Origin: Bog-756 sp963718405
GTDB taxonomy: Bacteria > Actinomycetota > Acidimicrobiia > Acidimicrobiales > RAAP-2
NCBI GenBank assembly: GCA_963718405.1
Contig: CAVQYZ010000004.1
Coordinates: 124,001 to 188,000, forward strand
Reading direction: 5' to 3'
DNA length: 64,000 nucleotides
Shown: positions 47,237 to 56,219 of the stretch, in pieces
Layout: each line of letters begins with the position of its first letter
Position numbering within the stretch: the first letter of the stretch is position 1
Position numbers and translations under genes: made by a program
Notes under the pieces: generated by a model
Told to the model about the DNA's origin: nothing
Database searches by the model: none
The model's input: the letters and a program-made list of their open reading frames with translations, nothing else

Positions 47237-47698
47237 TTACACCAGGTACTTGGTGCCGGGCAGCAGCGTGACCTTCTTGGTCGTCGGGTTGAGGCACAGG
47301 TACGCCGTGGCCACCTGACCCTTGGGGATCGACTTGACGGCCGCCCCGGTACCACCGGTGGTGGTGGACACTTCTTTGATCTCGGTGTCGCCCTTGGCGC
47401 ACTTGGACGGCTTGACCGTGGTCTCGGTGTACTTCTCGGTGGTGGTGCCGGTCTTGTTCCAGGTGATGACGGCGGTGCTCTTGGAGATGGTGGCCTTGGC
47501 CGTGCCCTTGCCACCGGTGTTCTTGGTGTCGTTGCAGCCGGTCAGGGTGCCCGCCCCGGTTTCGGTGGCGGAGAAGCCGGTACAGGTCACCGTGGGTGCG
47601 CTGGCCGAAGCGACCCCGGTGGAGATGAACACCGAGCCCACCGCGGACCCGACCAGAATGGCCCCTACTGCCGCGAGGCGCATGGAATGACGGAACAT
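47237..47698 (-). CDS. Small secreted protein
   Basis: 153 residues with an N-terminal signal (RLAAVGAILVGSAVGSVFIS) and an Ala-x-Ala-like site near residue 33. The mature part is rich in Thr, Lys and Gly with four Cys in positions suitable for two disulfides (VTCTGFSATET, TGCNDT, SKCAKGD, AYLCLNP). No family recognised; resembles small secreted actinobacterial proteins of unknown role. Confidence 0.72.
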   Translation of the reverse strand: MFRHSMRLAAVGAILVGSAVGSVFISTGVASASAPTVTCTGFSATETGAGTLTGCNDTKNTGGKGTAKATISKSTAVITWNKTGTTTEKYTETTVKPSKCAKGDTEIKEVSTTTGGTGAAVKSIPKGQVATAYLCLNPTTKKVTLLPGTKYLV

Positions 47699-47898
47699 GG
47701 AATCTCCCTTGCCTTATGTCGGTGAAGCCACTCGACTCCGCCCGAACGTTTGTCTGACCTTCACAACGAGAGACAGGGTGGATGCGTTACGTGACCTCGA
47801 CCGGGCCCTGGTGCCCACCGCTCCGACCGGGTGGGGCCCGGCGGGTTACCCGCGGGTAGGTGGCACAAAGGCTGAGGGTCGGCCTTCGGAGGCACGGG

Positions 47899-48901
47899 TC
47901 AGATCGGGAGGTATCCGACCGCCCGATCGTGCGGGGTGTCGAGGTAGATCTTCGACTCCGGCGCTCCGCAGAACCGCCCGTGGCTCCAGCGGATCTCCAC
48001 GTGCCCCGCCGTCTGGCGGCTGGCGCCGGTGGCCAGGTCCTCGAACGATGCGATCCATTCGATCTGGGGCTGGCCGGCCTCGGCCGGTGTGATCTCCAGT
48101 CCTTCGAAGGAGAACCGTCGCCGCAGATCCCACGGGGTCAGGACCCGCAGCCGGGTGGGCCCCGAGGGTTGGCGACCGAGGATGAAGTACGGCGCGCTGT
48201 GGATGCGCAACAGTCGCCAGTAGAAGCGCTCGCGGTCCCGCCTGGTGGCCAGGGTCTGCTGCAACAGTGCGGCACTCCGGGTGCTGACTGCGGTCACCCA
48301 CTCGGCCACTTCGCCCTCCAGGGCGGGAGGCCACTTGCGGGCCAGTCGCCCCTTGAGGATGTCCCGCTGCCCCCGGGTGAGCCCGGACGGCAACGGGGGG
48401 AAGCCGGTGAGGTCGAGGTGTACGACGGCGGCCCGGTAGAGGTGGCCCAGCTCCACCGGTGCGATCTCGTCGTACCAGTCACGACCGCCGAGCTCGGGTT
48501 GGCGCAGGGCCGAGTGGAACAGCGCGGCCGGCGAGGGATTGGAGAGGACCTTGGAGAGGTTCTTGCAGCTGACCGCGAACACCCCGTCGATGCGGAGATC
48601 GGCCGGAAGCGGATCGTCCTCGGGGGGCTTGTGCGGTCCCCTCCACTCGACGGTGAGCGGGGCCCGGTAGCGGAGCCCGAGCTCGGACCGGTAGAAGTGG
48701 CGGCCGTCCTCGAAGGCATCGGCGAACTGCCGCCGGTACTCGCCGGTCGACCACCACGCCGCCAGGCTGGCCCAGACCTCGTCGTCCACCCCGACCAGCA
48801 CGTCGGGGGCACCGGTGGTCGAACGCCGTGGCCAACTCCAGGTCCGGGATCATCCCGAGGCCGGTGCCGATCTCGGTGATCAGCGTGAGTGGCCGGCTCA
48901 T
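47899..48901 (-). CDS. Candidate restriction-like nuclease coupled to a DNA methyltransferase (frame break near 48.81 kb)
   Basis: About 334 residues in two frames joined by removing one C in a CCCCC run near 48807. The N-terminus is MSRPLTLITEIGTGLGM, then DVLVGVDDEVWASLAAWW. A segment reading DLRIDGVFAVSCKNLSKVL has the spacing of a PD-(D/E)xK nuclease core, with Ser where Glu or Asp is usual before the Lys, so this is only suggestive. It starts one base after the methyltransferase stop. Restriction activity is inferred from that pairing, not shown. Confidence 0.5.
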
Positions 48902-48902
48902 G

Positions 48903-49865
48903 TCAGCTGTCCGGGTCGGTCACTTGGCTTTTGATCCGGGCCCGGCTGAGCGAGATGTAGGTGCGGTCGGTGTCGTAGCCGATGTAGTGGCGCCCGGTCC
49001 TGACCGCCGCCACCGCCGTGGTGCCCGCCCCCACGAAGGGGTCGAGGACCAGATCGTGGCGGTAGGAGTAGAGCTCGATGAGGCGGCGGGGGAGGTCCAC
49101 CGGAAACGGGGCCGGGTGGCCGACCCGCTTGGCCGACTCGGGGCGGATCCGCCAGGTGTCCAGCGTGGCCTCGTGGAACTCGTCCTTGGTGATGGTGTTC
49201 TCGTGGGGCATCCCCAGCTGCTGGCGCTGCTTGCGGTCGATGGCCCGGTCCAGGCGGAGCTTGCTGGCGATGACCACCCGCTCGCTCACATCGCGCAGCA
49301 CGGGATTGGCGGCCGACATGTAAGAGCCCCAGGCACACGACCCCGACGCCCCCTCGGCCTTGACCCACAGGATCTCCCCGCGCATCAAAAAGCCCAGATC
49401 GTCCTGGAGGATCCGGGTCACGTCGGCACTGAGCGAGCGGTACGGCTTGCGCCCCAGGTTGGCCACGTTGACGGCGATCCGTCCGCCCGGCTCCAGCACC
49501 CGCCAGCACTCGGCGAAGACGTCCCGGAGCATGATCAGGTAGTCGACGTAGCTGGAGGGGACCCCGCCCCGGCCCAGCTCGGTCTCGTACTCCTTGCCGG
49601 CGTAGTAGGGCGGCGAGGTGACCACCAGGGCCACCGAGTCGTCGTTGACCACCTTCATGTTGCGGGAGTCCCCGACCACCAACTTGTCCACGGTGACCGG
49701 AGCGGCCGGCACCGCGCTCGAGTCCTGGCGGAGCGGGGCGAACCGGCCGTAGAACTCCGAGGCGTCGTGCCCTTCACGCTTGGAGACGCCGAAGGCCGAG
49801 GTCTTGGTGGTCCCGCGTCGCCGGGCTACCGCCGGCCTCGCGGCCTTCACCTGCTTGTTGGTCAA
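48903..49865 (-). CDS. DNA methyltransferase (N4-cytosine/N6-adenine, beta class)
   Basis: 320 residues. Catalytic motif IV TSPPYY (residues 83-88) comes before the SAM-binding motif I DPFVGAGTT (about 275), the beta-class order. Other markers are LVVGDSRNM, CAWGSYMSAANPVLRD and HPAPFPVDLPRRLIELYSY. It transfers a methyl group to an amino group of A or C in a defined DNA sequence. The next gene starts one base after the stop. Together they look like a type II restriction-modification pair. Confidence 0.9.
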   Translation of the reverse strand: MTNKQVKAARPAVARRRGTTKTSAFGVSKREGHDASEFYGRFAPLRQDSSAVPAAPVTVDKLVVGDSRNMKVVNDDSVALVVTSPPYYAGKEYETELGRGGVPSSYVDYLIMLRDVFAECWRVLEPGGRIAVNVANLGRKPYRSLSADVTRILQDDLGFLMRGEILWVKAEGASGSCAWGSYMSAANPVLRDVSERVVIASKLRLDRAIDRKQRQQLGMPHENTITKDEFHEATLDTWRIRPESAKRVGHPAPFPVDLPRRLIELYSYRHDLVLDPFVGAGTTAVAAVRTGRHYIGYDTDRTYISLSRARIKSQVTDPDS

Positions 49866-49993
49866 CTCAAAACCTCATCCCTCGGCCTGGCTGACAACAT
49901 AGATGAGGGGTGTATCAGGGCGGTGCCCCGCGCCCCCGACGCCACAGAGGCGGCACCGGCGACCCGGACGGCCCGGGACTCACCCGTCGGCGG

Positions 49994-51502
49994 TCACAGC
50001 TCCACCGCCACCAGGCCGCCGGCCTGGTCCTTTTCGATCTCGTCCTCGACGGCATGCAGCTCCGCTTCCACCGGCGGCGCCGGGGCCTTGAACTTGGGGA
50101 GCAGTGTGGCCAGCCCCACGCCGATCAGCAACCCGACGCCGGCCATGAGAAAGGCCACCCGGTACCCCGAGGTCAGAGCGTCGCCCACCGAGTGGTGCCC
50201 CAGCCCGTGCAGGTGATCGGCGGCGATGCTCGAGGCCACCGTGGCCATGATGGCCAGACCCAGGGCCCCACCCATCTGCCGGGTGGTGTTGATCAGCCCC
50301 GAGGCCAGGCCGGCCTCGTGGACGGGAACGCCGGTGGTGGCGGCCAGGGTCATGGGCACGAAGGACATCCCGAGGCCCACACCGATGAGGATCACCGGTC
50401 CGAAGACCTGGGCGAAGTACCCGCCACCGGCCTGCACCTGCGACAGCCACAGCAGCCCGATGGCCCCGAGGCCGGGCCCCAGCATCAACTGGTTGCGGGG
50501 TCCGATGTACTGGACCAGCCGCGAGCCGATGAGGGCGCCGCCCAAGGTGAACAGGCCCACCGGCAGGAACGCCATCCCGGTCCGGAGGGCGCTGTAGCCG
50601 TCCACGTCCTGGAGGAACAGGGACAAGAAGAAGTAGGTGCCGAAGATGGCCGCCCCCATGGTCACGGCGATGCCGTTGGCCACCGAGATGCTCCGGCGCT
50701 TGAAGATGGACAGGGGGATCAACGGGTCCTTGGCGAAGCGGGCCTCGGTCACGAAGAACACGGCCAGCAGGAACAGGCCGATGGCCAGGGTCACGATGGT
50801 CCGCGACGAGCCCCACGGGTGGACGTCGGTGCTGACGATGCCGTAGACCAGCACGGCCAGCCCGGCCGTCACGGTGGCCGCCCCGGTCAGGTCGAGGGCC
50901 TTGCGGGGGCCCCGCTCCTCATTGCGGGGGAGGGCCACCCAGGCCCCGGCCAACAGCACGATGCCGATGGGCACGTTGACGAAGAGCACCCACCGCCAGC
51001 CCAGGTAGCTGGTCAGGATCCCGCCGGCCAGCACCCCGACGGCGGCCCCGCTGGCGGCGGTGGCCGACCAGGCCCCGAGGGCCTTGCGGCGCTCGCCGGG
51101 GTCGGTGAAGGAGGTCACCAGGATGCTGAGGGTGGCCGGGGCCAGAATGGCTCCGCCCAGCCCCTGGGCGGCCCGGGCCGCGATCAGCCAGGCCCCGCTC
51201 TGGGCCAGCCCGCCCGCCAGGCTGCACACGGTGAACACGGTGAGCCCGATGATGAAGATGCGGCGGCGGCCGAACAGGTCGGCGGCCCGCCCGCCCAGCA
51301 TCAAGAAGCCGGCGAAGGTCAGGGTGTAGGCGTTGACCACCCACTGCTCACCGACCACGGACAGCCCGAGGCTGATCCGCATCTGGGGGAGGGCCACGTT
51401 CACGATGGCCACGTCCAGCACCACCATGAACTGGGCGGCACAGCAGATGGCCAGCACGGCCCAGGTCGGGATGGTTCGGAAGCGTGCGGTGATTGCGTCC
51501 AT
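49994..51502 (-). CDS. MFS exporter, DHA2 (EmrB/QacA) family
   Basis: About 502 residues with 14 helices. Motifs include FMVVLDVAIVNVALPQMRIS, WVVNAYTLTFAGFLMLGGRA (motif A follows as ADLFGRRR), and GLGGAILAPATLSILVTSFT. Probably exports drugs or toxic compounds. ATG 51502 follows GGAGGTCCCCC. It is divergent from the MarR gene at 51608, with two operator-like palindromes between them. Confidence 0.92.
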   Translation of the reverse strand: MDAITARFRTIPTWAVLAICCAAQFMVVLDVAIVNVALPQMRISLGLSVVGEQWVVNAYTLTFAGFLMLGGRAADLFGRRRIFIIGLTVFTVCSLAGGLAQSGAWLIAARAAQGLGGAILAPATLSILVTSFTDPGERRKALGAWSATAASGAAVGVLAGGILTSYLGWRWVLFVNVPIGIVLLAGAWVALPRNEERGPRKALDLTGAATVTAGLAVLVYGIVSTDVHPWGSSRTIVTLAIGLFLLAVFFVTEARFAKDPLIPLSIFKRRSISVANGIAVTMGAAIFGTYFFLSLFLQDVDGYSALRTGMAFLPVGLFTLGGALIGSRLVQYIGPRNQLMLGPGLGAIGLLWLSQVQAGGGYFAQVFGPVILIGVGLGMSFVPMTLAATTGVPVHEAGLASGLINTTRQMGGALGLAIMATVASSIAADHLHGLGHHSVGDALTSGYRVAFLMAGVGLLIGVGLATLLPKFKAPAPPVEAELHAVEDEIEKDQAGGLVAVEL

Positions 51503-51534
51503 GGGGGACCTCCTTGTCCGCCGCCGGTCTAATC

Positions 51535-51548
51535 TCTTAACACTAAGA
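51535..51548. promoter_or_regulatory. Imperfect palindrome, candidate MarR site
   Basis: TCTTA and TAAGA arms around ACAC. It lies 33 bp upstream of the exporter start, inside the likely promoter of the minus-strand gene, in DNA clearly richer in A+T than its surroundings. Confidence 0.45.
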
Positions 51549-51574
51549 TATTGGACCTTAAAATGTCGGTCAAG

Positions 51575-51592
51575 TCTTTCAACGTTGAAAGA
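51575..51592. promoter_or_regulatory. 18-bp perfect palindrome, candidate MarR operator
   Basis: The sequence TCTTTCAACGTTGAAAGA equals its own reverse complement. It ends 15 bp before the marR start codon. The perfect symmetry and location strongly suggest the binding site of the MarR dimer, which would repress both divergent genes. Confidence 0.7.
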
Positions 51593-51607
51593 AGTACGGT
51601 TTATTCC

Positions 51608-52144
51608 ATGGAGTCCGACCAGCCCCGCGACGAGGTGGACGAGATCGTCGAGTTCTGGCACCGGGAGAATCCCGACCTCGACGTCACGGCCAAGAGCCTG
51701 GCCATGCGGCTGCGCCGGGCGTCCATGCACCTGGAGCGGGCGGTGCGGTCCAACCTGGCCACCGGGGTGGACGAGTTCTGGGAGATCGAGGTGCTGATGT
51801 CGCTGCTGCGGGCCCCCGGCTACCGCCGGAGCGCCGGTGAGCTGCAGCGGGAGAGCGGGGTCACCTCGGGGGCCATCACCAACCGGGTGGGACGGCTGGA
51901 GAGCCGGGGCTGGGTCAAGCGGGAGGTGGATCCGGACGATCGACGCCACGTACTGGTGTCGCTGACACCGGAGGGCCTGAAGCAGGCCAACGAGGTGGTG
52001 GCCACCAAGAACGAGTCCGAGAAGCAGATCTTCTCCGGCCTGGACCGGGCCTTCCTGGAGCGGTTGAGCACCGACCTCCGCACCCTGCTGGTCTCCATGG
52101 AGCAGCCGGAACCGGTGCCGGCGGCCGCGCCCGAACCCGCCTGA
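51608..52144 (+). CDS. MarR-family transcriptional regulator
   Basis: About 178 residues starting MESDQPRDEVDEIVEFWHRE. The winged helix is recognisable in YRRSAGELQRESGVTSGAIT, NRVGRLESRGWVKREVDPDD and RRHVLVSLTPEGLKQANEVV. Such dimers repress exporter genes and release DNA when they bind a phenolic ligand. It ends with a Pro/Ala-rich tail. The divergent exporter is the expected target. Confidence 0.92.
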   Translation: MESDQPRDEVDEIVEFWHRENPDLDVTAKSLAMRLRRASMHLERAVRSNLATGVDEFWEIEVLMSLLRAPGYRRSAGELQRESGVTSGAITNRVGRLESRGWVKREVDPDDRRHVLVSLTPEGLKQANEVVATKNESEKQIFSGLDRAFLERLSTDLRTLLVSMEQPEPVPAAAPEPA

Positions 52145-52158
52145 CCGAACCCGCCTGA
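52131..52158. repeat. 14-bp tandem duplication across the marR stop codon
   Basis: Two adjacent identical copies of CCGAACCCGCCTGA, the first including the marR stop codon; a degenerate third copy follows (CCGAAGCCCGAACC). Probably a replication slippage product with no known role. Confidence 0.6.
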
Positions 52159-52347
52159 CCGAAGCCCGAACCGTCTGACCGGCCCGCTTGAGCCTGTTTC
52201 GGGGGCCCGGAGCGTCCCGCGGCACGACATCGGGGCCGAGGCGGCAGAATGGTGTGAGGACAAGGCCCCGGACAGGCCGCCCCACCTGGGCGGACCACGG
52301 GGAAGCGGTGGGCCGTAAGGCGCCCGCAGGACAGGAGACAAGGAATC

Positions 52348-53142
52348 ATGGCAGCAACGGCCAACCGGGGATCATTCGGATCATCGTCGAACTATCAGCG
52401 CATGGTGCAGGCCTACGGACCGCCCAGCACCGGCGGGCCCGGGGGCTCGACCGCGGTGTTGGACCACCCGGCACCGGCCGGCCCCTCCGGCCCGGTGGTG
52501 CCCTCCGCCACCAAAACGTTCACCGCCGAGGGGGCCTTCAACAAGGCCGGCCTCCTCGGGGCCGTGGGCCTGGTGTGTGGGGGCCTGGCCTACGCCGCCA
52601 ACCTGTCGGTGGGTCTGGTGTGGCCGCTGCTGATCGTGGCCTTCGGGGCCGGGATATGGGCCTCGTTCCGGCCGCAGCACGCCAAGGTGCTGGCCCCCGT
52701 GTTCGCGGTCTGCGAAGGTGCGGTCCTCGGCATGATCTCCCGCTTCTACGCCGACCAGGGCCAGCACGTGGTCACCCTGGCCGTGGTGGGGACCCTGGCC
52801 GTGGTGGTGGGGGTGTGGTTCTTCTTCCGCACCGGCCTGGTCCGGGTGGGCCACCGGTTCATCCAGACCACCATGGTGGCCTCGCTGGGCTTTCTGGCCG
52901 TGGCCCTGGTGGCCATCCTGACCGGCTGGGGAACGACGGGGTTGGGCGGCGTGCTCATCTTCGGGGTCCTGTACCTGTTTCTGGCCGTCATGAACCTCTT
53001 CGTGGACTTCGACTACGCCTACCGGGCCCAGGCCCTCCAACTGCCCGCCGAGGCCGAGTGGTACTCGGCCTTCTCGCTGGTGCTCTCCTCGGCCATGGTC
53101 TACCTGGCCCTGCTGCGCATCTTCGGCGGCGGCCGGAACTGA
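52348..53142 (+). CDS. Bax inhibitor-1/YccA-family membrane protein
   Basis: 264 residues. The N-terminal 75 residues are Gly/Pro/Ser-rich and cytoplasmic. Seven hydrophobic segments follow, including LLGAVGLVCGGLAYAANLSV, LLIVAFGAGIWASF, VFAVCEGAVLGMISRFYADQ, VVGVWFFFRTGLV and FLAVALVAILTGWG. A charged AYRAQAL loop lies near the end. Members are thought to be calcium- or pH-sensitive membrane channels; role here unknown. The start ATG follows ACAGGAGACAAGGAATC. Confidence 0.86.
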   Translation: MAATANRGSFGSSSNYQRMVQAYGPPSTGGPGGSTAVLDHPAPAGPSGPVVPSATKTFTAEGAFNKAGLLGAVGLVCGGLAYAANLSVGLVWPLLIVAFGAGIWASFRPQHAKVLAPVFAVCEGAVLGMISRFYADQGQHVVTLAVVGTLAVVVGVWFFFRTGLVRVGHRFIQTTMVASLGFLAVALVAILTGWGTTGLGGVLIFGVLYLFLAVMNLFVDFDYAYRAQALQLPAEAEWYSAFSLVLSSAMVYLALLRIFGGGRN

Positions 53143-53181
53143 GGCCGGTGGGTCGCCGGCCCGGGCGGTAGCCCCTCGGGC

Positions 53182-55044
53182 CTACCGGGCCGGCGTCAGG
53201 GTGGCGTTGATCACTTCGAACAGCCGCTCGAAGCGGTCGAGGCTGGTCGGGCGCAGCACGAAGCTAGCGGTCTTCCGATTGGCCAGAAACCAACTGGCCG
53301 GGTCGTTGCGGTTGAAGTCGCCTTCCACCCGCCGGATGCGCTCGGTGATCGGCTCCTCGTCCTCCGACAGCCCGTCGGTGGACAGGGTCGAACCGAAGGT
53401 GGCGTTGTAGATGACCACATAGTCGTCCACGAAGAACAGGTCTTCGTAGTCGGCTTCATCGATGCCGGTGATCAGCCCCAGCGGGACGATTCGCCGGGCC
53501 TCCAGAAACTCCAGGTCGACCAGCGCGTTGAGTCTCTGGGTGAGGTTGGTTCCGGCGTTGGTGATCACGGTCACGTCGAGTTCGCGCCCGAGCTGGGCCA
53601 CAGCCGCGGCCATGGTGCCCACGCCTCCGGCCGGTAGAACCCGCCACCGAGGGTCGAGGTGGCCGCGTCCTTTTTCGCGCAGCACCTCGGACATCACCGT
53701 CACATAGGTGTAGGCGGCGATCCCCTCCAGCACCAGATTGTCCGGGCCGGCGAAGATCTGGCGGGCGATGTCGAACCCGAGGATCCCTTCGAGGGGCGAC
53801 AGGGTGTCGGGATCACGGGACACCAGTCGGGAGCTGACCTTGGCCCCCTCGTCGGGCCCCAGGTCCTCGACCACCCGGACCCGCTCGAGGTGGCTGGCGT
53901 CCACCATGAACGGGGAGTGGGTGGTGTAGACGATCTGGTGGCTGTCGCCCAGGGTGTCCTCGATGAAGTCGAGGAAGTCCCGCTGGGCCCGGGCGTGGAG
54001 GGCCAGGGCCGGCTCGTCGAGCAGGACGATCACCGATTTGTCCGACTTGAACTCCTTGAAGGCGGCGAGAAAGGAGATGAACCACCGGAAGCCCGATGAG
54101 CGGACGTCGAGGTTGTTGGTGAAGAAGTGCCGGTCGTCTTCGACCCGGAGCTGGAGGAGTTGCACCAGGGTCCCGTCGGCGTGGAGGTCGGTGGTCGGTT
54201 CGATGTCGATCTTGAGCCGCAGGTGGTCGTTCTGGTGCCAGTACCGCTGCACCTGGCGGGTCAGGTCGGCGGCCACCGCCTCCATCTCACCGCTGCGCTT
54301 CTCGTAGTCCGGGTTGACCAGGTCGTCAGAGGCGAAGCCCAGCTTCAAGAGGGCCAGGGCCGTGCGTTGGGAGTCGTCGAGCACCGACTCCGAGTTGGTG
54401 CGCAGGGCGTCGAGGAGTGGTCCGATGTCGGTCCGGCCCATCAGCTCGCTGTACTCGTCGAAGTGGAAGAACCGGGGCATGATCGCCGCCAGGTGCCGGC
54501 TGACCGAGTCGTGGACCGATTCGGGAAAGAGCCGGCTCAAGGCCTTGCCGGCCTGGACGGCCTTCTCGTTGGAGAGTTGCTCGAGGTGGGCGGTGAGTTG
54601 GCTCAGCTCCTCGGCACCAACGTCCAGCTCGTACTGGGACTCGAAGGCCCGGCACGCCGCGGCCTCGTCGAGGTCGACGGTGAAGTGCCGGGTGTTGTCG
54701 TAGCGAACGGCCAGGCTCCACTGCTTGGCCAGCAGCACCCCTTCGCCGAAGCGGGCGTTGATCTCCTGAGCCTCCTGGTCGGTGAGCTCGAAGGTGGCCG
54801 ATATCGGAGTAGCTGCCCCGAACTCCCCCGATCGCTGGTGCTCTTTCTGGAGCCAGCGCGGGTACTGCTGCTGATCGAAGAGTCGGTCGTTGAGCGCGGG
54901 ATTCAGGGCATGCAGCGCATGCAGGATGTTGGTCTTGCCGGACTCGTTCTTCCCGACCAGGCAGGTGACCCTGGGGTCGACCTCGATGGTGCCCGAGTCG
55001 AGGATGTTCCGGAAGCGCTCAGTTCTGAAGGATAGGAGATTCAC
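53182..55044 (-). CDS. OLD-like AAA ATPase with TOPRIM-like C-terminus
   Basis: 620 residues. The ABC/SMC-type ATPase head has Walker A CLVGKNESGKTNIL (about 28-41) and, after a long helical insertion, VIVLLDEPALALHAR plus IVYTTHSPFMV as Walker B and switch. The C-terminal part resembles a TOPRIM nuclease domain: NLVLEGIAAYTYV, VLPAGGVGTMAAAVAQL and EADYEDLFFVDDY. At the DxD place the sequence reads VITNAGTNLTQR, so both acidic residues appear replaced. OLD-family proteins are defence or repair nucleases. Stands alone in its neighbourhood. Confidence 0.86.
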   Translation of the reverse strand: MNLLSFRTERFRNILDSGTIEVDPRVTCLVGKNESGKTNILHALHALNPALNDRLFDQQQYPRWLQKEHQRSGEFGAATPISATFELTDQEAQEINARFGEGVLLAKQWSLAVRYDNTRHFTVDLDEAAACRAFESQYELDVGAEELSQLTAHLEQLSNEKAVQAGKALSRLFPESVHDSVSRHLAAIMPRFFHFDEYSELMGRTDIGPLLDALRTNSESVLDDSQRTALALLKLGFASDDLVNPDYEKRSGEMEAVAADLTRQVQRYWHQNDHLRLKIDIEPTTDLHADGTLVQLLQLRVEDDRHFFTNNLDVRSSGFRWFISFLAAFKEFKSDKSVIVLLDEPALALHARAQRDFLDFIEDTLGDSHQIVYTTHSPFMVDASHLERVRVVEDLGPDEGAKVSSRLVSRDPDTLSPLEGILGFDIARQIFAGPDNLVLEGIAAYTYVTVMSEVLREKGRGHLDPRWRVLPAGGVGTMAAAVAQLGRELDVTVITNAGTNLTQRLNALVDLEFLEARRIVPLGLITGIDEADYEDLFFVDDYVVIYNATFGSTLSTDGLSEDEEPITERIRRVEGDFNRNDPASWFLANRKTASFVLRPTSLDRFERLFEVINATLTPAR

Positions 55045-55367
55045 GGTCGCCCCACGTCCGTTGGTGCCCGACCTACGTGGTCAGAATTCTGTGGTTGCCG
55101 TCGCTCCGTCCCCGTCCGGTCAGCCCATGGTCGAATGTTCGGATCCCGTGCCCGCCACCCCTCTCAGTTCGGTTGCTCATCAAGACCTGTATCGGCATCT
55201 CCGGGTCGGCGCTGTAGGCCGAGTTCGGTGTACCCCACACGGCGTTAGGGCAGGTCCCCCCATACGTTCGTTTGTTCGGCCTGCCGCAGGCACCGCTCCG
55301 TCCGGGCGCTCCCCGGAGGCCGGCGATGCCCCGGTACCCGACCCGGGCGCCACGGTATGGGGGCGGT
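55045..55367. other. 323-bp region between OLD-like gene and FN3 gene
   Basis: No coding frame supported. A stretch near 55135-55160 looks faintly like the 3' half of a tRNA but does not fold as one. Probably holds the promoter of the OLD-like gene on the minus strand. Confidence 0.35.
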
Positions 55368-56054
55368 CTACTCGGTGAATTCGGTGCAGACCTCGCTCGC
55401 TCCCGTGCCGTTGGTGTTGTCGGCCCGGACGCACACGTCATAGGTGTCACCGACGGTCAGGCCGGGGAGGACGGTCGAGGTGGCCGACGGGCCGACGGTC
55501 GCCGTAGGCCCGAGGTTGAACGTGGTGAAGTCGAAGGTGGTCAGGGACAAGCCGGTGATGGTGGTCCCGAAGGTCACCGTCGACGGCGTCCACGAGACAT
55601 CGGCCGTGCCGTCCCCGTTCGACGACGCGGCAATGGAGGTCGGTCCGGGCGCAGTTGGCCCGACTGGCTCCGACGCCACGCTGTTGCCGACGGAGTTGGT
55701 GGCATAGACCGGAAAGGTGTACGAGTCGGCGCCGTTCAGGCCCGACACCGTGTACCCGGCCCCGGGCGTGTCGCCCACCGTGGCAGCCGCCAGTGGCGCC
55801 GGTTCATCGTTAACGGTCGAGGTGGTGGTGTCGTCGACCACCACCGTGTAGCCGGAGATCGGCGAGCTTCCCGCCGACGACGGCGCGGTGAAGTTCACCC
55901 ACACACTGGGATCGCCCTCCACCACTTCGCCCGCGGCGGTGACCGCGGTCGGGGAAGAGGGCACCAGCCCGGCGACGACCGGCGCCGACGCCAGGGAGAC
56001 GCCACCACCAACAAGCTCGTTCTGACACGCTCTCCGAGACCGGACAAATGTCAT
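55368..56054 (-). CDS. Fibronectin type III repeat protein
   Basis: About 228 residues if ATG 56054 is used; ATG codons at 56087 and 56162 are also possible. Two FN3-like modules are visible: VWVNFTAPSSAGSSPISGYT then YTVSGLNGADSYTFPVYATN, and ADVSWTPSTVTFG then VLPGLTVGDTYDVCVRADNT. A weak hydrophobic N-terminus (GGGVSLASAPVVAGLV) could be a signal sequence. FN3 proteins are often extracellular. Possibly a fragment of a larger protein. Confidence 0.6.
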   Translation of the reverse strand: MTFVRSRRACQNELVGGGVSLASAPVVAGLVPSSPTAVTAAGEVVEGDPSVWVNFTAPSSAGSSPISGYTVVVDDTTTSTVNDEPAPLAAATVGDTPGAGYTVSGLNGADSYTFPVYATNSVGNSVASEPVGPTAPGPTSIAASSNGDGTADVSWTPSTVTFGTTITGLSLTTFDFTTFNLGPTATVGPSATSTVLPGLTVGDTYDVCVRADNTNGTGASEVCTEFTE

Positions 56055-56153
56055 GGTCGACCGGCCGACGGGCGCCTCCGGCGTCATCACGACCCAGAGG
56101 TCCGGGCCTGCCTCCGGAGGACGGAGGCACCCGGCCGCACGAGGGGTTGACAA

Positions 56154-56193
56154 GGCTAACAACGTTAGCTAGACTGGCTAACAACGTTAGCTA
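56154..56193. promoter_or_regulatory. Tandem TetR operator, two 18-bp copies
   Basis: GGCTAACAACGTTAGCTA occurs twice (56154-56171 and 56176-56193) with a 4-bp spacer, so centres are 22 bp apart, about two helical turns. Each copy has GCTAAC/GTTAGC arms around a 3-bp centre. It ends 26 bp before the start of the nitroreductase-TetR operon, typical of an autoregulated TetR promoter. Confidence 0.82.
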
Positions 56194-56219
56194 CTCGATC
56201 ACTCCGAAGGGAGCCAGCC

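Noticed and set aside
47847..47858. Short palindrome TACCCGCGGGTA near the end of the nuclease-candidate gene
   Set aside because: Twelve bases of G/C-rich symmetry are expected by chance, and no start codon is nearby.
51551..51607. Extra N-terminal residues of the MarR protein from an ATG at 51551
   Set aside because: The frame runs through the perfect palindrome at 51575-51592, and the winged-helix protein is complete from 51608.
55130..55165. Sequence resembling the 3' half of a tRNA (a TTCGGAT loop and GCCCGCCACC end)
   Set aside because: The bases flanking the loop do not pair as a T-stem, and no anticodon or D-arm could be found upstream.
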